Shown piece after piece: positions 24,280-36,410 of a stretch of 64,000 nucleotides of DNA. Position 1 is the stretch's first letter; each line of letters opens with the position of its first letter. Origin of the DNA: Brachynemurus nebulosus (Eukaryota > Arthropoda > Insecta > Neuroptera > Myrmeleontidae); assembly GCA_035578155.1 (NCBI GenBank), contig JAPWDM010000033.1, positions 765,001 to 829,000 of the forward strand, written 5' to 3'. The notes below the pieces were generated by a model. That model ran no database searches, was not told the DNA's origin, and saw only the letters and a list, made by a program, of their open reading frames with translations. The position numbers and the translations under genes were made by a program.

Positions 24280-25010
24280 TTAAAGAAAAAATAACATCAG
24301 AATATTAAATACTTTAGTACCGAAACATTTTTTTGGTTGAAATTGACACATTTTTCATGTTAGGTTAGCAAACATAATTTATGATTAGTAACTATCAGTA
24401 TTAAATACAGATTTTTATTAATTGGCGACGCAAAAATTCCCATTTGCACTTCTGGGCTGTGTTCGATTCCTGGTATAAAAACTTCCCGTGCATTTACGCA
24501 TGTGCACTAATAAACCGTGCAAACACACAGTCCAAAAATTTAAATATGTAAAGTCTACAAAATTCTAAGTATGGTAATAGATTTCAAATAAATTTTTGCT
24601 GGAACGTGTTCGCGCGATTTAGCAGTGCACATGCGTGAGGTGAGAATTTCTTATGCGACAAATCGAACAGAGTCCTGGTGGTAAAATCTGTACCAAGTAA
24701 AAAACGTAGGTATAGGTATACGCCGGCGATCAATTCTCTTATGTAGATTATGCTTCCCTCTTCGCAATTATTATTGGCATTTTTGATCATGGTCAAGAGT
24801 CGAGACACACCGGATGTTATAAATTCACTCGACTGACTGTTAAGCTTAGGCTGCCCGTATCCGCAAAATATTATTCACACAATATGTAATTCAAATATAG
24901 TCAATACTATTGTATGTTGGCAGATTATCTCGCATACAGACAGTACTACTGGCAAACTAAATTGACAAAAATATTGAATATTACACGTAAAAATATAATA
25001 AATATTTTTC
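24280..25010. other. Intron sequence with a diverged CTCTGGTGG-type MITE fragment
   Basis: Around 24620-24740, CCTGGTGGTAAAATCTGTAC and CAAGTAAAAAACGTAGGTAT resemble the MITE family at 49801-50020. Otherwise nothing recognised. Confidence 0.4.
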
Positions 25011-25014
25011 AATA

Positions 25015-25305
25015 CAGTCGAATACCCGTCATAAGACTGCCCCTTATAAGACTATTCCCCTCAATCAGCAGTTGCAACTTCTCCACTTAATCACTTTTTC
25101 AAGTTTTGTGCCAGACCACTCCTTATAAGACTATGCTGGAACTGTCAAAATTATAAATTAATTGTAAGTATAGGAGTGCAACACTGAAATGAAATAGTCT
25201 TATAAGGAGTAGTCGAACGACAAAATTAAGTGCGTAGGCACAAAAAATTCCAAGAAAAATTTTCCCTAAGTCCCTTAGACTAGTCTTATAACGGACTTTT
25301 GACTG
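25015..25305. mobile_element. TA-flanked MITE (ATAAGACT type)
   Basis: 291 bp between TA dinucleotides, inverted ends CAGTCGAATACCCGTCATAA and the complement of ACGGACTTTTGACTG. Inner TATAAGACTA motifs occur repeatedly in both orientations. Tc1/mariner-type MITE in intron I3. Confidence 0.75.
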
Positions 25306-25619
25306 TATTACCAAAATAGTCCGCAAATATACAATATTAGATTCGTTCCAGACAAGTCTAACGCATCTTGATTCAACATATACTAATGATTCAATGCAAT
25401 TTCAACATAAAATTAAAATTTTAATTTTTAAATACAATCAGTCGTGTCTAATCAAATTAAAACAAGTCACCGTCAAAAAGCAATGACAAAATTAATAAGT
25501 TGAATTTCTTCATCAATCAACATGTCATTTGTTTATTATGATACATTTATTTGCGAATTATGATAATTATATCGTCACTGATTTGAAATACTGTGATATC
25601 TTATATGGATTATCCTAAA

Positions 25620-26690
25620 CCTAACTAATATTATAAATGCGAAAGTTGTTTGTTTGTTTGTCTGACTTGCTTTCACGCCTCAACGGCTTAACCAATCAAC
25701 TTGAAACTTTGCACAGATATAGCTTGGAGGACAGAGAGGGTTATAGGCCACCTTTTAACCCGGGAGAATATTTCATTCTCGAGGGAAAATGTATTCACTT
25801 TATTACTTTAAATGTATGTCAATTATGACAGTTGACAGTTAAAACCGGATGATTGGTTTCAAACTTTGTACATTGCTAACAGAGGCTACGGTAAAGAAAA
25901 CAGGCTACTTTTTACATCGGGAAAATATCTCAATCCTGGGAAAATAAATGTTTTTAAATAAAACAATAAGAAAATTAGTTTATTTCGTTCGAAGTTAGCA
26001 TAATATGGAAGGGTCAGTGTAAAAGTGAATCAAGTCCATAAAATATTTTTTTCTAAAAATGCCTTATTCGTTAAATAGTTGTAATTTCTTAAAATTTAAA
26101 CACATTTTTAGAAAAAAAATTTTTTATGGACTTGGTTCACTTTTACACTGACCCCTCCATATATTGTAGATTATACTGTATTATCAGTGGATAGGATGGA
26201 AACAAATATAGATTTTTTTTTATCGCAGAAAAAAATGCATTTAAAATGAAACAAAGAAATTATGACAAATTGGCTGTTAAAAAAACGACTTACTGACTTC
26301 AAACTTTGCATATTGTTAACAAAAGGGACGAAAAAAAAACACAGGCTAATTTTTAAATCGTATTCCCGTGGGAAATCTAATTTCCGTGAGAAAATATATT
26401 TTATAATGAGATAAAAAAAAATACACTAACTCCATTCAAACTTTACATATTGTTAGCAAAAAGAACGAAAAAAACATAGTTTACTTTTTACCCCGGGAAA
26501 ATAGCTCACTCCCGAGGGAAAATAGATTTAAAACTAAATAATGAAATTATGGAAGTTTATTATTAAAAAGTTAATAATTAACTTCACACTGTGTATATTG
26601 TTAACAGAGATGACAAAAAAAGATACAAACTACTTTTTACCACGGAAAAATATTTTATTTCTGTGAGAAACCTATAAAAATAAAAAAAAA
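25620..26690 (+). repeat. Interspersed repeat with iterated CCCGGGAAAATA segments
   Basis: Starts AATATTATAAATGCGAAAGT then GTTTGTTTGTTTGTC, CTTTCACGCCTCAACGGCTT, then about five diverged copies (150-170 bp) of a segment with AACTTTG(C/T)A(C/T)AT, CTACTTTTTAC and CCCGGGAAAATA. I recall similar repeats in many insects but cannot name the family. A 60-bp hairpin (GAAGGGTCAGTGTAAAAGTG) is at 26007-26160. Confidence 0.55.
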
Positions 26691-26999
26691 TAAATAAATA
26701 TATAAATAAGTAAAATAAGGGACCCACATTTTTTTTATCGGCGATCTTCCACTGTTACAAGGTGAAACCAACCTCTAAAGTTGGAGGTTTAAATCGTATT
26801 TATTAAGATATCTCGAAAATTATAACTTCATAAGAGATAGGGGGAAACTATAAATTGATAAAATGCTGCTCTTCAAAAGACCTATCCACCTCTATAATTG
26901 GAGTTGAGTTCACAAGGATGATTGGAGGAGTGAAAAAGGGGGTAAATAATCTTGTACAACCTGAGTGGCTCAATGTATCAAATTTTCACAATTATAGAT

Positions 27000-27160
27000 A
27001 GACAGGTTCACATATACGTTAAAAAGTGATCTAAAATCTAGTAATCCGCACATAATTTGTATAACATAATTGTTTCTATCGACAGTTAAACATATACTTA
27101 CTTGATACAGCTTCTAATTTAAAAAACCAGAGGCGTTCGCGTAATCTTTGTGTCGCCAAT
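27000..27160. repeat. Diverged half of CTCTGGTGG MITE family M4
   Basis: Contains AAATCTAGTAATCCGCACAT and CCAGAGGCGTTCGCGTAATC, matching 49801-50020. Confidence 0.55.
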
Positions 27161-28509
27161 AACGCAAAATAATGTTAAATAAAATGCTTCCAGTTTTAAT
27201 GGTTGTAACTGCAGAGAAATGTATAAACAATTGACCGGTCGATCGAGATATATGTATATCTGACACTGTAACGTTACTGATATATTAGGCAAGCGCCTTA
27301 CCTTTAAAAATATGCTTAAAAAAAATTGAAAAAGTGACCACGAGTGTTCTAGCGACTGTTTCTTTTTTCTTAATCGATGCAAAATTTAAAATAAAATAAA
27401 ACATCTATTTTTTGATTAAACCACGGCTTCAATGTTAAAAATTGATCAAATATTCTTAATAATATTTAAGTCTACGTATTCATTCTAAAATATCATATTG
27501 CCAGTAGTATTCCCTGTCTTTAAAAATTTTTATAAATATTTATTTATTTATTTATTTATTTTTTTTTTTTATATGTGGAATGAATATTCAAAATAAGTTT
27601 TGTCACAGTTACCAAAATGTTGGAAAATCATCAAAAACTATTCAACGTATTATTTAAGGGTTTGTATTTTTCAGGTTGTATTATTCTTATAGATTACATG
27701 ATTTAAAGTACAATCAAAATTGATTTTTCTTTAAAATGTTTTTCTTTTATAAAGAAAAATGCTTTTATTTGGTGGATAAAACACTGTTTGAACAGACGGA
27801 TTGGACAAAACATATTTTGATTTATTTAGTCGTGGATAAACACACCTTGAACAAATAATGCTTCTAATTAAACGAACTGAAAAATCTTCCATCACTAACT
27901 AACGTTAATATTTAAATTGTATTAATAAAATATATCAAACATATACTCAACACTGTTAACTACATAACACATCATTCACTTCTATGTATATAACAGCGCA
28001 ACTCGCGCAGTCACAAGTGTTGGTCGCGTGACCCGGTGAACCAATCAGAAAATGTTGCTGGCTGATTTCCATTGGTCGTTGGACGAAACATTTAGCTAGG
28101 GAGCTGATGGCAATTTAGGTATATGATTCCATCTTCGTTGATAGTAATATGTTATGTAGTTTACTACTGTGCGAATAAGAAAAAGTTAGAACGAAGCTCA
28201 GATGGCGCTGACTTTTTTTTGCAAATAAATTTTGAAAATGCAAAAAAAAGAACTCCATTAAATCATAACATCGTGTCTGCCATCGATATATTGTATTAAT
28301 GGCAGTCAGTATATAATAAATTTGTAGAAGGCAGACGTCCACATCGTTGCATTTTTATAAAAAATAATCACAAATATGTAAAAAAAAATGGCCGACTAAG
28401 TCATTTCATCGTTTTTCTAATCTATATTTTTGGATTTAATATACTTCCTGGAAGAGGAAAATAAAGGTGGCAGACATAAGGGCCTCTGATTTTAGCTACA
28501 ATTAAAAAA

Positions 28510-28920
28510 AACCTCTGTCGTAGCATCCTGCATAACATAGTGAATTTGCGTTTACAAAACATATTTTTTCACGAAAACCCGTTTAGATAGGATAATGGCT
28601 CAAAGCCTATCGTATGTGCTTTTTGCCGCTCTTTATCACTGTGTAAAGAAATATTTAAAAAATTTTAGAATTTTTGCAAATTTTAGAAAAAAATTCATTT
28701 TTATTACAAAAAATTTTAATTTTTCCGACAATTGGTTTAAGTATAATAATGACTCAAAAGCTTACGTGATTCCTTTAACACGGAATAAAAAAATGTGGAA
28801 AAATTTCTGGCAAAAAAACTGCAAATTTTGGCAAACAAAAAAATTTTTTTATAAACGTTCAAACGTTTTTATAAACTTATTTTATAAACGTTTATAAAAT
28901 GTCCGAAATACCCAGTTCTG
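28510..28920 (+). repeat. Family R1, left arm, diverged copy
   Basis: CTCTGTCGTAGCATCCTGCA then AACATAGTGAATTTGCG, followed by A-rich sequence resembling 3400-3540. Confidence 0.6.
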
Positions 28921-29299
28921 AGCATTGGCCGATTGGAAATGCGAAAAGCTTGGTTGAGCTCCTTAATCAGACTAACTCTAATTTTTCTAACAAAGACACA
29001 GATGGAGATAGCTATAATCCAACTTCACTGTCATCTAAATTTTCTTTATATTTTTTTTTTTCAATGCAGTGAAATCTTTATAACATTTGTTAGTCTAACG
29101 TTTCCTCTACAATTACTGGAATTGCAGCATCACTAAATTTTAAAGAAAATGTTTTGCGTACTTCCAATATAGTCAAATATTTGTTAACTACTTCTGTATT
29201 AAATAAAATAATTCGCTCAGAAGAGCTCTTTTTGCAAACACACCATTTCAGCCTTCGTCCAAATTATGTAATTATAAACCAAGTTAGTCACTTCACAAA

Positions 29300-29883
29300 T
29301 AGGGATGGTGATATTATATCGATATACCGAATATTCGATTTTTTTTTAAATTTTTATATAGTATCGATATTTTCGGCCGATATTTTTCAATCGGATATAT
29401 CGATAGTTCGATATTGAAATGTCAGTATCGACATCGATATATCTTCTAAGAATAAACTTTTCTTGTAGTAATTTACTTAATTGGCTATGATTAGAAAATA
29501 TGTATCATAAGACAGTATAATAAGCATGATGCTATCTAACTAGCAATTTAAGCTTCTTTTAGTTGTGAAAAATGATTCCCGATAATCGTAGAAAATTGAT
29601 AAAGTTGACAGGGCAACGCATAAGAAAAAAGGTTTTCCTAAAAACTGTCCCAGAAAAGTACTAGTTTAATTGATTTTTGCTTTTTTCTCGCGAATAAACG
29701 TAATTACAAGGAGTAGGTGTCATTAATATTTTAATTATACCTCAGTAATATAATAATAAAAAAAAAGACGATATACCGAAGTACCGATATTACTCTGCGA
29801 TACTGATAATATATTTGAAAAATACCGCTATAATATATATCCATACGTGTCCATAGGTACTTTTAAAAATATGAACATCCCTA
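29300..29883. mobile_element. hAT-like MITE with TATCGATA-rich interior
   Basis: 584 bp, ends TAGGGATGG and CATCCCTA. Flanked by TTCACAAA (29292-29299) and TTTACAAA (29884-29891), an 8-bp duplication with one mismatch as expected for hAT elements. Both subterminal regions are rich in ATCGATA motifs. No transposase. Confidence 0.8.
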
Positions 29884-30416
29884 TTTACAAATAATAAAAT
29901 ATGAAATGTGATAAAAAAAATCAGAAGTGAAGAGTGACACACAGCCACTTATTTTCAAGATTTTTTATTTATGTATTTTTTCAGTTTAGAAATGTATAGA
30001 TCTTATAGTGTATGTTATCCAAAAATGTCTGTTAACATTTTAATCCTAACATATTTACACCTAATAAAAAACATATTAGAATGTCGTAAATATACTTCCA
30101 ATTTGTGAATGAAATACAGTGTAAACTCTATATAGCGACCTTCTATTTAACGAAAAACTCCTTAAAACGTAGAAATTGCTAAGGTTTTTTAGGTTTACAT
30201 TATCATCCATATACTTTTAATTTCAAATGTTATCGAGTACCTGTGAAACATTATTAGTGTATGGCGGATTTTTATCCGTATTTAAACATACACCAATATT
30301 CATATGTTCACTCAATGTCCAGCTTTGGCTGATACTTGAACACTCGATGTACTTTGGCAAATGGCCAATTCATTATGTTAATTAAAATTGACATAGTGTT
30401 TGAAAAATTACCAAAC

Positions 30417-30488
30417 TGGATCGGCTGGGACTCGAACCCGGATCTCTTGGTTACCAGCCAAGCGCCTTACCAACTAGGCCACCGATCA
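30417..30488 (-). tRNA. tRNA-Thr(GGT)-like unit, SINE head or pseudogene
   Basis: 72 nt folding as a cloverleaf: D stem GCCT/AGGC, anticodon stem CTTGG/CCAAG with loop CTGGTAA (anticodon GGT), T loop TTCGAGT. The A box TGGCCTAGTTGG and B box GGTTCGAGTCC are intact. Faults: first acceptor pair T-C mismatched and one C-A mismatch in the T stem. A repeat-embedded second copy argues for a SINE head rather than a working tRNA. Confidence 0.6.
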
Positions 30489-30734
30489 CTTGTTCGAGTG
30501 CCACTCCAATTCAGTAATCAATCAAACACAACCTCTCTCTAATGCGAGACGCAGTTTTATACTTTTAATTTCAAATGTTATCGAGTACCTGTGAAACATT
30601 ATTAGTGTATGGCGGATTTTTATCCGTATTTAAACATACACCAATATTCATATGTTCACTCAATGTCCAGCTTTGGCTGATACTTGAACAAGTATCAGCA
30701 CTTCAAGTCACAGTTCAAGTGGCACTCGAACAAG

Positions 30735-30806
30735 TGATCGGTGGCCTAGTTGGTAAGGCGCTTGGCTGGTAACCAAGAGATCCGGGTTCGAGTCCCAGCC
30801 GATCCA
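30735..30806 (+). tRNA. tRNA-Thr(GGT)-like unit, inverted second copy
   Basis: Identical in structure to the unit at 30417-30488 and transcribed away from it. Same anticodon loop, same internal promoter boxes, same two mismatches. Confidence 0.6.
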
Positions 30807-31339
30807 GTTTGGTAATTTTTCAAACACTATGTCAATTTTAATTATCATCCATATATTGAAACACTCTTTATAACGTAAGAGCCACTCTCAATAGCGAAAA
30901 ATACGTCATTATTTTGAACCCCAATAAAATTTTATTTCATTGACCTTCAAACACAATAGTGATACAGAGTCGTAAATATTTCGTACGCACAAAGGGATGC
31001 TCAGAAATCTGTTTATTTGTTTGTTGCAATTGTGTAGCACATGTTTTTACCTACGATACTTCCGTACTATTGTCTTATTGCTGTCTTTACGTTATCATAT
31101 TCTTAGTTGCTTTCAAACATTTTAACTGTAAACATGGCGAGTAAAAAAACAAGTTAACAAATTATAATTATATGTAAATTTTTTTCACTTAATTCAGTTA
31201 AAATTAAAACCACTTACTAAATTCGCAAGTTGTATTTGTAAAATTATATTGTCTTCTTTTACTCTCCATATAACGAAAACTCTTTATAACGTAATAAAAT
31301 ACCCGGTCCCTTCAATTTCGTTATATGGAGTTTACACTG

Positions 31340-32640
31340 TATTCTTTTTTATTTTGACAAAAAATTGACGAAAACGTGTTAAATTTTATTTAACTTTATT
31401 TGTTTTTCCATATTTTTTATGGTCGCTGTTAATGGCATAAGTGTAGCTTTGCTTTCGTTAGCTCAAGAGAGCATCATTTTCACACATTTTACTATTTTAG
31501 TGTTATTTGAGTTTTACCAGGAATCTTTTTATAAAAATATCTATGTATATACATATATGAATAAGTAACAAACTTATTCCAGGTTATTTACTGCATTCAA
31601 ACTAATGTAAATCGATTGCATCTGAGAAACATCCTAGAAATTTCATTCTTGACATAGAAATAAGCAAATACAGCACACTTTATTACATAAATTTACAAAA
31701 AGTAATTAGTAAGAAAAACTATTTAAGTACTTATAGCTATTTTGAAAAATAAACAGCAAGAGAGCAACGTAACAATCAGACGCCTACTCTCTGGAAAGTT
31801 CACCTTTAGACTTTTAATATCGTTCCTGCCCTTACACAGATAGTGAAAATTGAGTGAATTGCATTTCGATATGTAGGAACAACCAAGAGTGACTCAGAAT
31901 AAGCTAGTAAATAAAATTGTCTGACTGGCTAGCTGCGTTGACTACCAAAACAACTGAATTCATTGCGCTTTACCATCTGGAGACGGATGGAAGTCGGGAC
32001 GAGTGGCAACTCTAAGGTATATAGGGGTTTTATAGCGACCATAAAAGAAGAGGAAAATTTACCTATAATTCGTTAAAATAAGTATGTGATTAAATCTGAC
32101 AAAAAATTGTTTTGCTTTGAACATTCGATACTACATTTTCTTTCAGCCTTCGAAAAATCATCACCGAAATTTTCTGCCATTTTTATTTCTTTGCTTTTTA
32201 TAGTAACAGCAACAATTATGCTTAAAGGCAGAAACGATGAAATGACTTCATAAGTATGTTTTTTTTTTTTGCAAATTCGCAACACTCCAGTTTTCGAATG
32301 TAGCGTCCTCTGAGTGGCAGAAGTGAAAATTCTTACCTCTTATAAAGTAATTTCAATAATTAACTCAGTCTGCCTGACGATTAAATGACTTACTTTTTCA
32401 TATATCATAAAAATCCCAAAAAATTGAATTTTTTCTAAAACGTAGCGGGAAAAATTTCTGCCGCTTGCATTTCCTTTACTTTAAAGCTAACACAATTTTG
32501 TTAGTACAAGAGGCAGACACGATGGTATTATATAGGGTACCTACCTATATTTTTTTACAATTTTGGAAAGCCCTCATTTAGTATTGCAGCAATATATTAA
32601 TGGCAGAAATTGTTTTTATTGTCTATTTTACTCAGATCTT
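31340..32640. other. Intron I3 sequence, nothing firmly recognised
   Basis: AT-rich interior of the long-inverted-repeat structure. No coding exon or RNA was seen. Confidence 0.45.
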
Positions 32641-33183
32641 TCTTATTATCAACTTCTGCCAGACGATGGAATCATATAGATTTTCCTGCCATCAGCTCCC
32701 TAGCTATTGTTTGAAACAAACATTATTATGAAAACAACGCGGTTTGAATAAATTCATCATTTTCTGTCTTAATTTTAACAGGATAAAAATGTTTTTACAA
32801 CATTTGAACTGTTTAGCCAGATAGGAATTAGTAAGAAGAATTATATGATGTGCTTAACTCAATTTTGATTTTTTGTGACAAAACATTTTTGAATATTCAT
32901 TCCACATATATCAATGGTGTTTACTGAATACTACTAATACAAAATTTATACATGTAACTTACCTATAATTTTCATTAATTCTACTTTTCATAGTGACGCA
33001 AGCATTTGATAAAAAAATAGAATTGGAATTTTTTATTCGCTTTTAAATTTTGAATCGATTTAAAAAAAAATCAGCTGCTAGAACGCTTGTGGCTACTTTT
33101 TGTTAAAAAAATACGGTTAAGTCGCTCACCTATATATATGTATATCTAAGATATATCGAAAAATTGTAAGTTAAAAACTGTAC

Positions 33184-33423
33184 CTGTATAGACGGCTTCA
33201 ACAACACGTAATGAGTATCACATATATTACTAGGGTACGCCTGCCTATAATCGCGAATTTCTGCGATTAAACAACCACTATAAAACATGTAAGAATAGTT
33301 TGCTTCTATCGTTAAAGCTAAATAATAGGGTAATTCTTCATTATCAATGTAGCAAAGAAGACGATCCATTTTGTAAGAACACTCTCCCTCCATTGGCACC
33401 TCCTTCAACATTTTTGTCTGGAA
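33184..33423 (-). CDS. SUPT20H: SPT20 exon E3 (EIRDYRQ motif)
   Basis: 80 codons, phase 0/0. It carries YKMDRLLCYIDNEELPYYL, SGCLIAEIRDYRQ and THYVLLKPSIQ. The invariant-looking C-[VL]-I-A-E-[IV]-R-D-Y-R block is diagnostic of SPT20 proteins. The acceptor could be TATAG (33423) or the CCAG six bases later (exon start 33417); both keep frame and differ only by Phe-Gln. The donor is CAG|GTACAG. The following intron, I3, is 8.9 kb and packed with transposons. Confidence 0.9.
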
Positions 33424-33485
33424 CTATAATTCATAACAAATTACACATTAGTTAATAAGTCAAACTTATCATATTGTGTACTTAC

Positions 33486-33650
33486 ATTAGAAGTACTTGG
33501 ATTTGAATCTATACAATTGTCTTCTGTTGGAACAAACGTTCGCACTGATATGGAATATCCCTTATTTTCTGGATGTAAATTTATGATAAGCGTATGTAAA
33601 TGTTCACGAGCTACTAGTTTCTCCAATAGCATAGACCCTGATCTCAAATG
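33486..33650 (-). CDS. SUPT20H: SPT20 exon E2
   Basis: 55 codons, phase 0/0, from an AATTTCACAG acceptor to a GTAAGTAC donor. It encodes the conserved segment LLEKLVAREHLHTLIINLH followed by PENKGYSISVRT, then a polar linker (EDNCIDSNPSTSN). The EKLV.RE...L.VNL.P.N.GYS pattern is one of the clearest SPT20 family signatures. It is separated from E3 by a 62-bp intron. Confidence 0.9.
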
Positions 33651-33659
33651 CTGTGAAAT

Positions 33660-34240
33660 TAAAAAAAAAATGTAAATTAAAATCTACATAATATTATGCA
33701 TATTATTAGTAAGTAGATCGAAGTTAACTATTACTATTTTTACGAAATTTTAATTAAATAAATATGGTTTGGACAGTGTAACATAGTCCAAGAGCCTAAT
33801 TTTAACTAAAAATAAAGCTTATTTCCTTATCGATAAAATTTAGAATCATAACATTAATTACTAATAGTGGAAACCTGATAGAAATCTTAGTAGCAAAGAG
33901 TGAAAAATATTAATTTTTTGACAAGGCAATTTTTTTGTTAAGACTAGTAAATTTTACTACAAAAATATTACTTCATTACTTTCATTTGTAAAACGAACTA
34001 TTTTTAAGGTATTTATGTGTTTAAAATCGACAAGTCAAAAGTAATAACTCATTATTCAAATACAGTTGTCAACATTTTGAATCGGTCTGTGAGTTTTAAA
34101 CACGTAAACAGATCAAAAAATATAAAAAAAAGTAATCGTATATAAAGCTAGGTAATTGAATCTTTTTTGCTGAAAATTAGTATAGATCAAATTAACTAAA
34201 CTTAGTCTGACGTCATTAAGAAATGAAGCAAAATTAAACA
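33660..34240. other. Intron I1 start, nothing recognised
   Basis: AT-rich, with a CRE-like TGACGTCA near 34209. No repeat ends found. Confidence 0.45.
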
Positions 34241-34242
34241 TA

Positions 34243-35432
34243 GGGTAGAGCGAGGTAAAAAAAAGACAAAATGAAATCTTTTCATTTTTCATGTAGAAAT
34301 ATTTGAATTTTTAGACAAACAAAATACTGTATGATGTTAAATTGTTTGTATTTTGAGATATTGCATGTTTTTTCACTCAAGCTAATGACATAAATCTATA
34401 AAAAAATAAAAACCTTGTCTTTTTTTACCAGCCAAATGGAGTAAAAAAAGACAGTAGAGTAAAAAAGACAGACCTCTAACTAATGGGATACTGCAAGTAC
34501 ATGATTGGAAGGGTAAAAAATAGACAGCTTGGGTAATTAGCAGTACAACACTTTTTATTTCACAACTCTACCTCTACTACAAAATTTTTTATAGATATAT
34601 TTAAATTTTTCGTATTTTACCAAAAACTTTAGCTAAGATTAAGCAGTAACAAAAGTCAGAAAAAGTTAACTGATGCAAAAGCTTGACTCATAGGAAATTT
34701 CTTTGGACTTTAAATATTAAAACAGTTTTTATTTCACAAACGTACAACTAATAAAAAATTTATTGTAGCTCATTAAAAAACCAAATATGCTAATTTGAGG
34801 CTGTCTTTTTTTTACACCACTTTACATAAAGTAAAAAAATAAATCAAAATAATCTATGAATGAGTTAAAAATACTAAATGTGTGCAGTAAAGCATAGTTA
34901 TACATTATAAAAACAAATAAATTTTCATGGGTCAAAAATACAAATTTTCGAATAAGCTGAAATTGATATCCATGAAAACCCTTGTCAATAATTTTTAATT
35001 TTCCTAAATGTTAACCCCTTGTTTTGTCTTTTTTTACCCCATTTTTTTCTTTTTTTTAACATATAAAAAAAATTACAAGGAGTTGGACCATTTAAATAAA
35101 ACTTAGTACTTTACATTACTAAAGCATGTAGAATAACAAGAAAAAAATACAGGACTCTATCTTATCAGATTTTTTACTTACTGAAAAAGTTTACAGTCGC
35201 GGAAAGAAAGTTTTTCTCTTATGAACAACAGAAGTTTGGGAGAAAATTTTTTTATGTTATAAAGCCCCCCCCCCCCCCAAAAAAAAAATTATTTTTTGAC
35301 CCAGACAGCTTAAAATACTAATGTATTTTGTTGTAATATTTTTTATTTTTTGAATTTAACACTGTTGAGTTTAATATAAGTATGTCTTTTTTTACCCTAC
35401 TCGAGAAGTTTTTTTTTTACCCCACCCAACCC
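34243..35432. mobile_element. TA-flanked element M2 (GGGTGGGGTAAAAAA), uninterrupted copy
   Basis: 1,190 bp flanked by TA, ends GGGTAGAGCGAGGTAAAAAA and the complement of TTACCCCACCCAACCC. A-rich GGTAAAAAAAGACA motifs recur inside in both orientations. No transposase. It is the empty-site counterpart of 43646-47098. A C10 tract lies near 35266. Confidence 0.8.
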
Positions 35433-35734
35433 TACATTTTTAAGTTACTATAGTTAACTATTTTAACACTATAATGGTTATAACCTATAATGACAAAATA
35501 CCCAACTTGTAAACTATTTTGAATTTGTATGGAATTGTTGACGTCCTACGACGTGGAGTATGAGTTAATAAGGTTTCATTTGACATCTTATGACGTCAAT
35601 GACTGTTAAAGTATTAATATAAAAACAACAAAAAGGAAAACAGACAGACAATTTGATTTGTTTAATTTTGTTTCGTTTGTTGCATTTGTTTAATGACTTT
35701 AGACCTTTTGTTAATTTCACCTATAGCAACAAAA

Positions 35735-35783
<49 letters not shown>

Positions 35784-36059
35784 ATAAATCAAATATTATT
35801 CAATTTATTTATAGATTTCTACTGAGTTTTTCCTTTTCAAAATTTTATCGACGAACTCTACGATTTATAGTTTCTTTTTAGGTTCTTGGACTAATATAGA
35901 TAACGTTTGAAATTGATAATATTTTCTGCTTATAAGTTTTAATGAGCTGAAATATCAAATCTGTTGCAACAACTTAGGAAATAATGCTTAAAAAATTAGT
36001 ATAAAATAAGAAATTAAAAAAAAAAATTATTACACCAATGATTTTCTTTTATTTGTATT
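35433..36059. other. Intron I1 sequence with a short (TA)n
   Basis: (TA)n at 35736-35778. Nothing else recognised. Confidence 0.5.
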
Positions 36060-36410
36060 ACTAGGTATTGGACATTTTTCGGATCAAACAGCATTCGTGT
36101 TTTGTGTATGCAGGTATATCGCACTTGAAATGATTAATGTGAATAAAAACGAATAGATATTTTGATAAAACATACATACACTGGTTTCTCGTTGTAAGCA
36201 ACATCAAAATTGAAATAGAATCATATGCCTTACTCTTTTTATGTATATGCGAACTTTATTATCTAAAAAGAGTAAGATATATGATTCTATTTCAAGTTGC
36301 TTACAACGAGAAATCAGTGTATATATACAACTCACACATACTAACTGTCTATCTGCCTGCATATACCAAACACGATATTGTTTGATCCGAAAAATGTCCG
36401 ATACCTATGT
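36060..36410. mobile_element. Palindromic MITE M3 (GTTGTAAGCAAC)
   Basis: 351 bp, inverted along its whole length: outer CTAGGTATTGGACATTTTTC against its inverse, middle CTCGTTGTAAGCAAC, inner ACTCTTTTTATG and TAAAAAGAGTAA. A relative sharing the core is at 63616-63796. Confidence 0.75.

Larger units (their letters stand above)
30214..30840. mobile_element. Retroposed segment with two divergent tRNA-Thr-like units
   Basis: 627 bp bounded by a perfect 15-bp direct repeat ATTATCATCCATATA (30199-30213 and 30841-30855), as expected for LINE-mediated retroposition. It contains a direct duplication of about 125 bp (30214-30338 and about 30560-30690) and two inverted tRNA-like units, each followed by AGTTTGGTAATTTTTCAAAC and CACTATGTCAATTTTAATTA. 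This suggests a tRNA-derived SINE present as an inverted pair. Confidence 0.75.
30117..31339. mobile_element. TA-flanked mariner-like MITE carrying the tRNA-like insertion
   Basis: 1,223 bp with inverted ends CAGTGTAAACTCTATATAGC and the complement of TATATGGAGTTTACACTG, flanked by TA. Inner TATAACG motifs repeat near each end. It was later hit by the retroposed segment at 30214-30840. Confidence 0.75.
27305..33110. mobile_element. Long-inverted-repeat structure of about 5.8 kb
   Basis: The left arm (about 27305-28200) and right arm (about 32650-33110) are diverged inverse copies. Examples are GTTCTAGCGACTG against CAGCTGCTAGAAC, ATATGTGGAATGAATATTCA against its inverse near 32890, and AGCTAGGGAGCTGATGGCA against TGCCATCAGCTCCCTAGCT. 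No transposase was found between them; the interior holds an R1 copy, a hAT-like MITE and a mariner-like MITE. It could be a transposon or two opposed repeats. Ends approximate. Confidence 0.6.

Noticed and set aside
30417..30806. Two genuine tRNA-Thr genes
   Set aside because: Mismatches in the acceptor and T stems and their position inside a retroposed repeat favour SINE heads or pseudogenes, though they are listed as tRNA-like features.
35450..35620. CRE-like TGACGTC/TGACGTCA sites as a promoter
   Set aside because: Single dispersed sites here and near 7532, 8016, 34209 and 38471 without promoter context; likely chance or repeat-derived.
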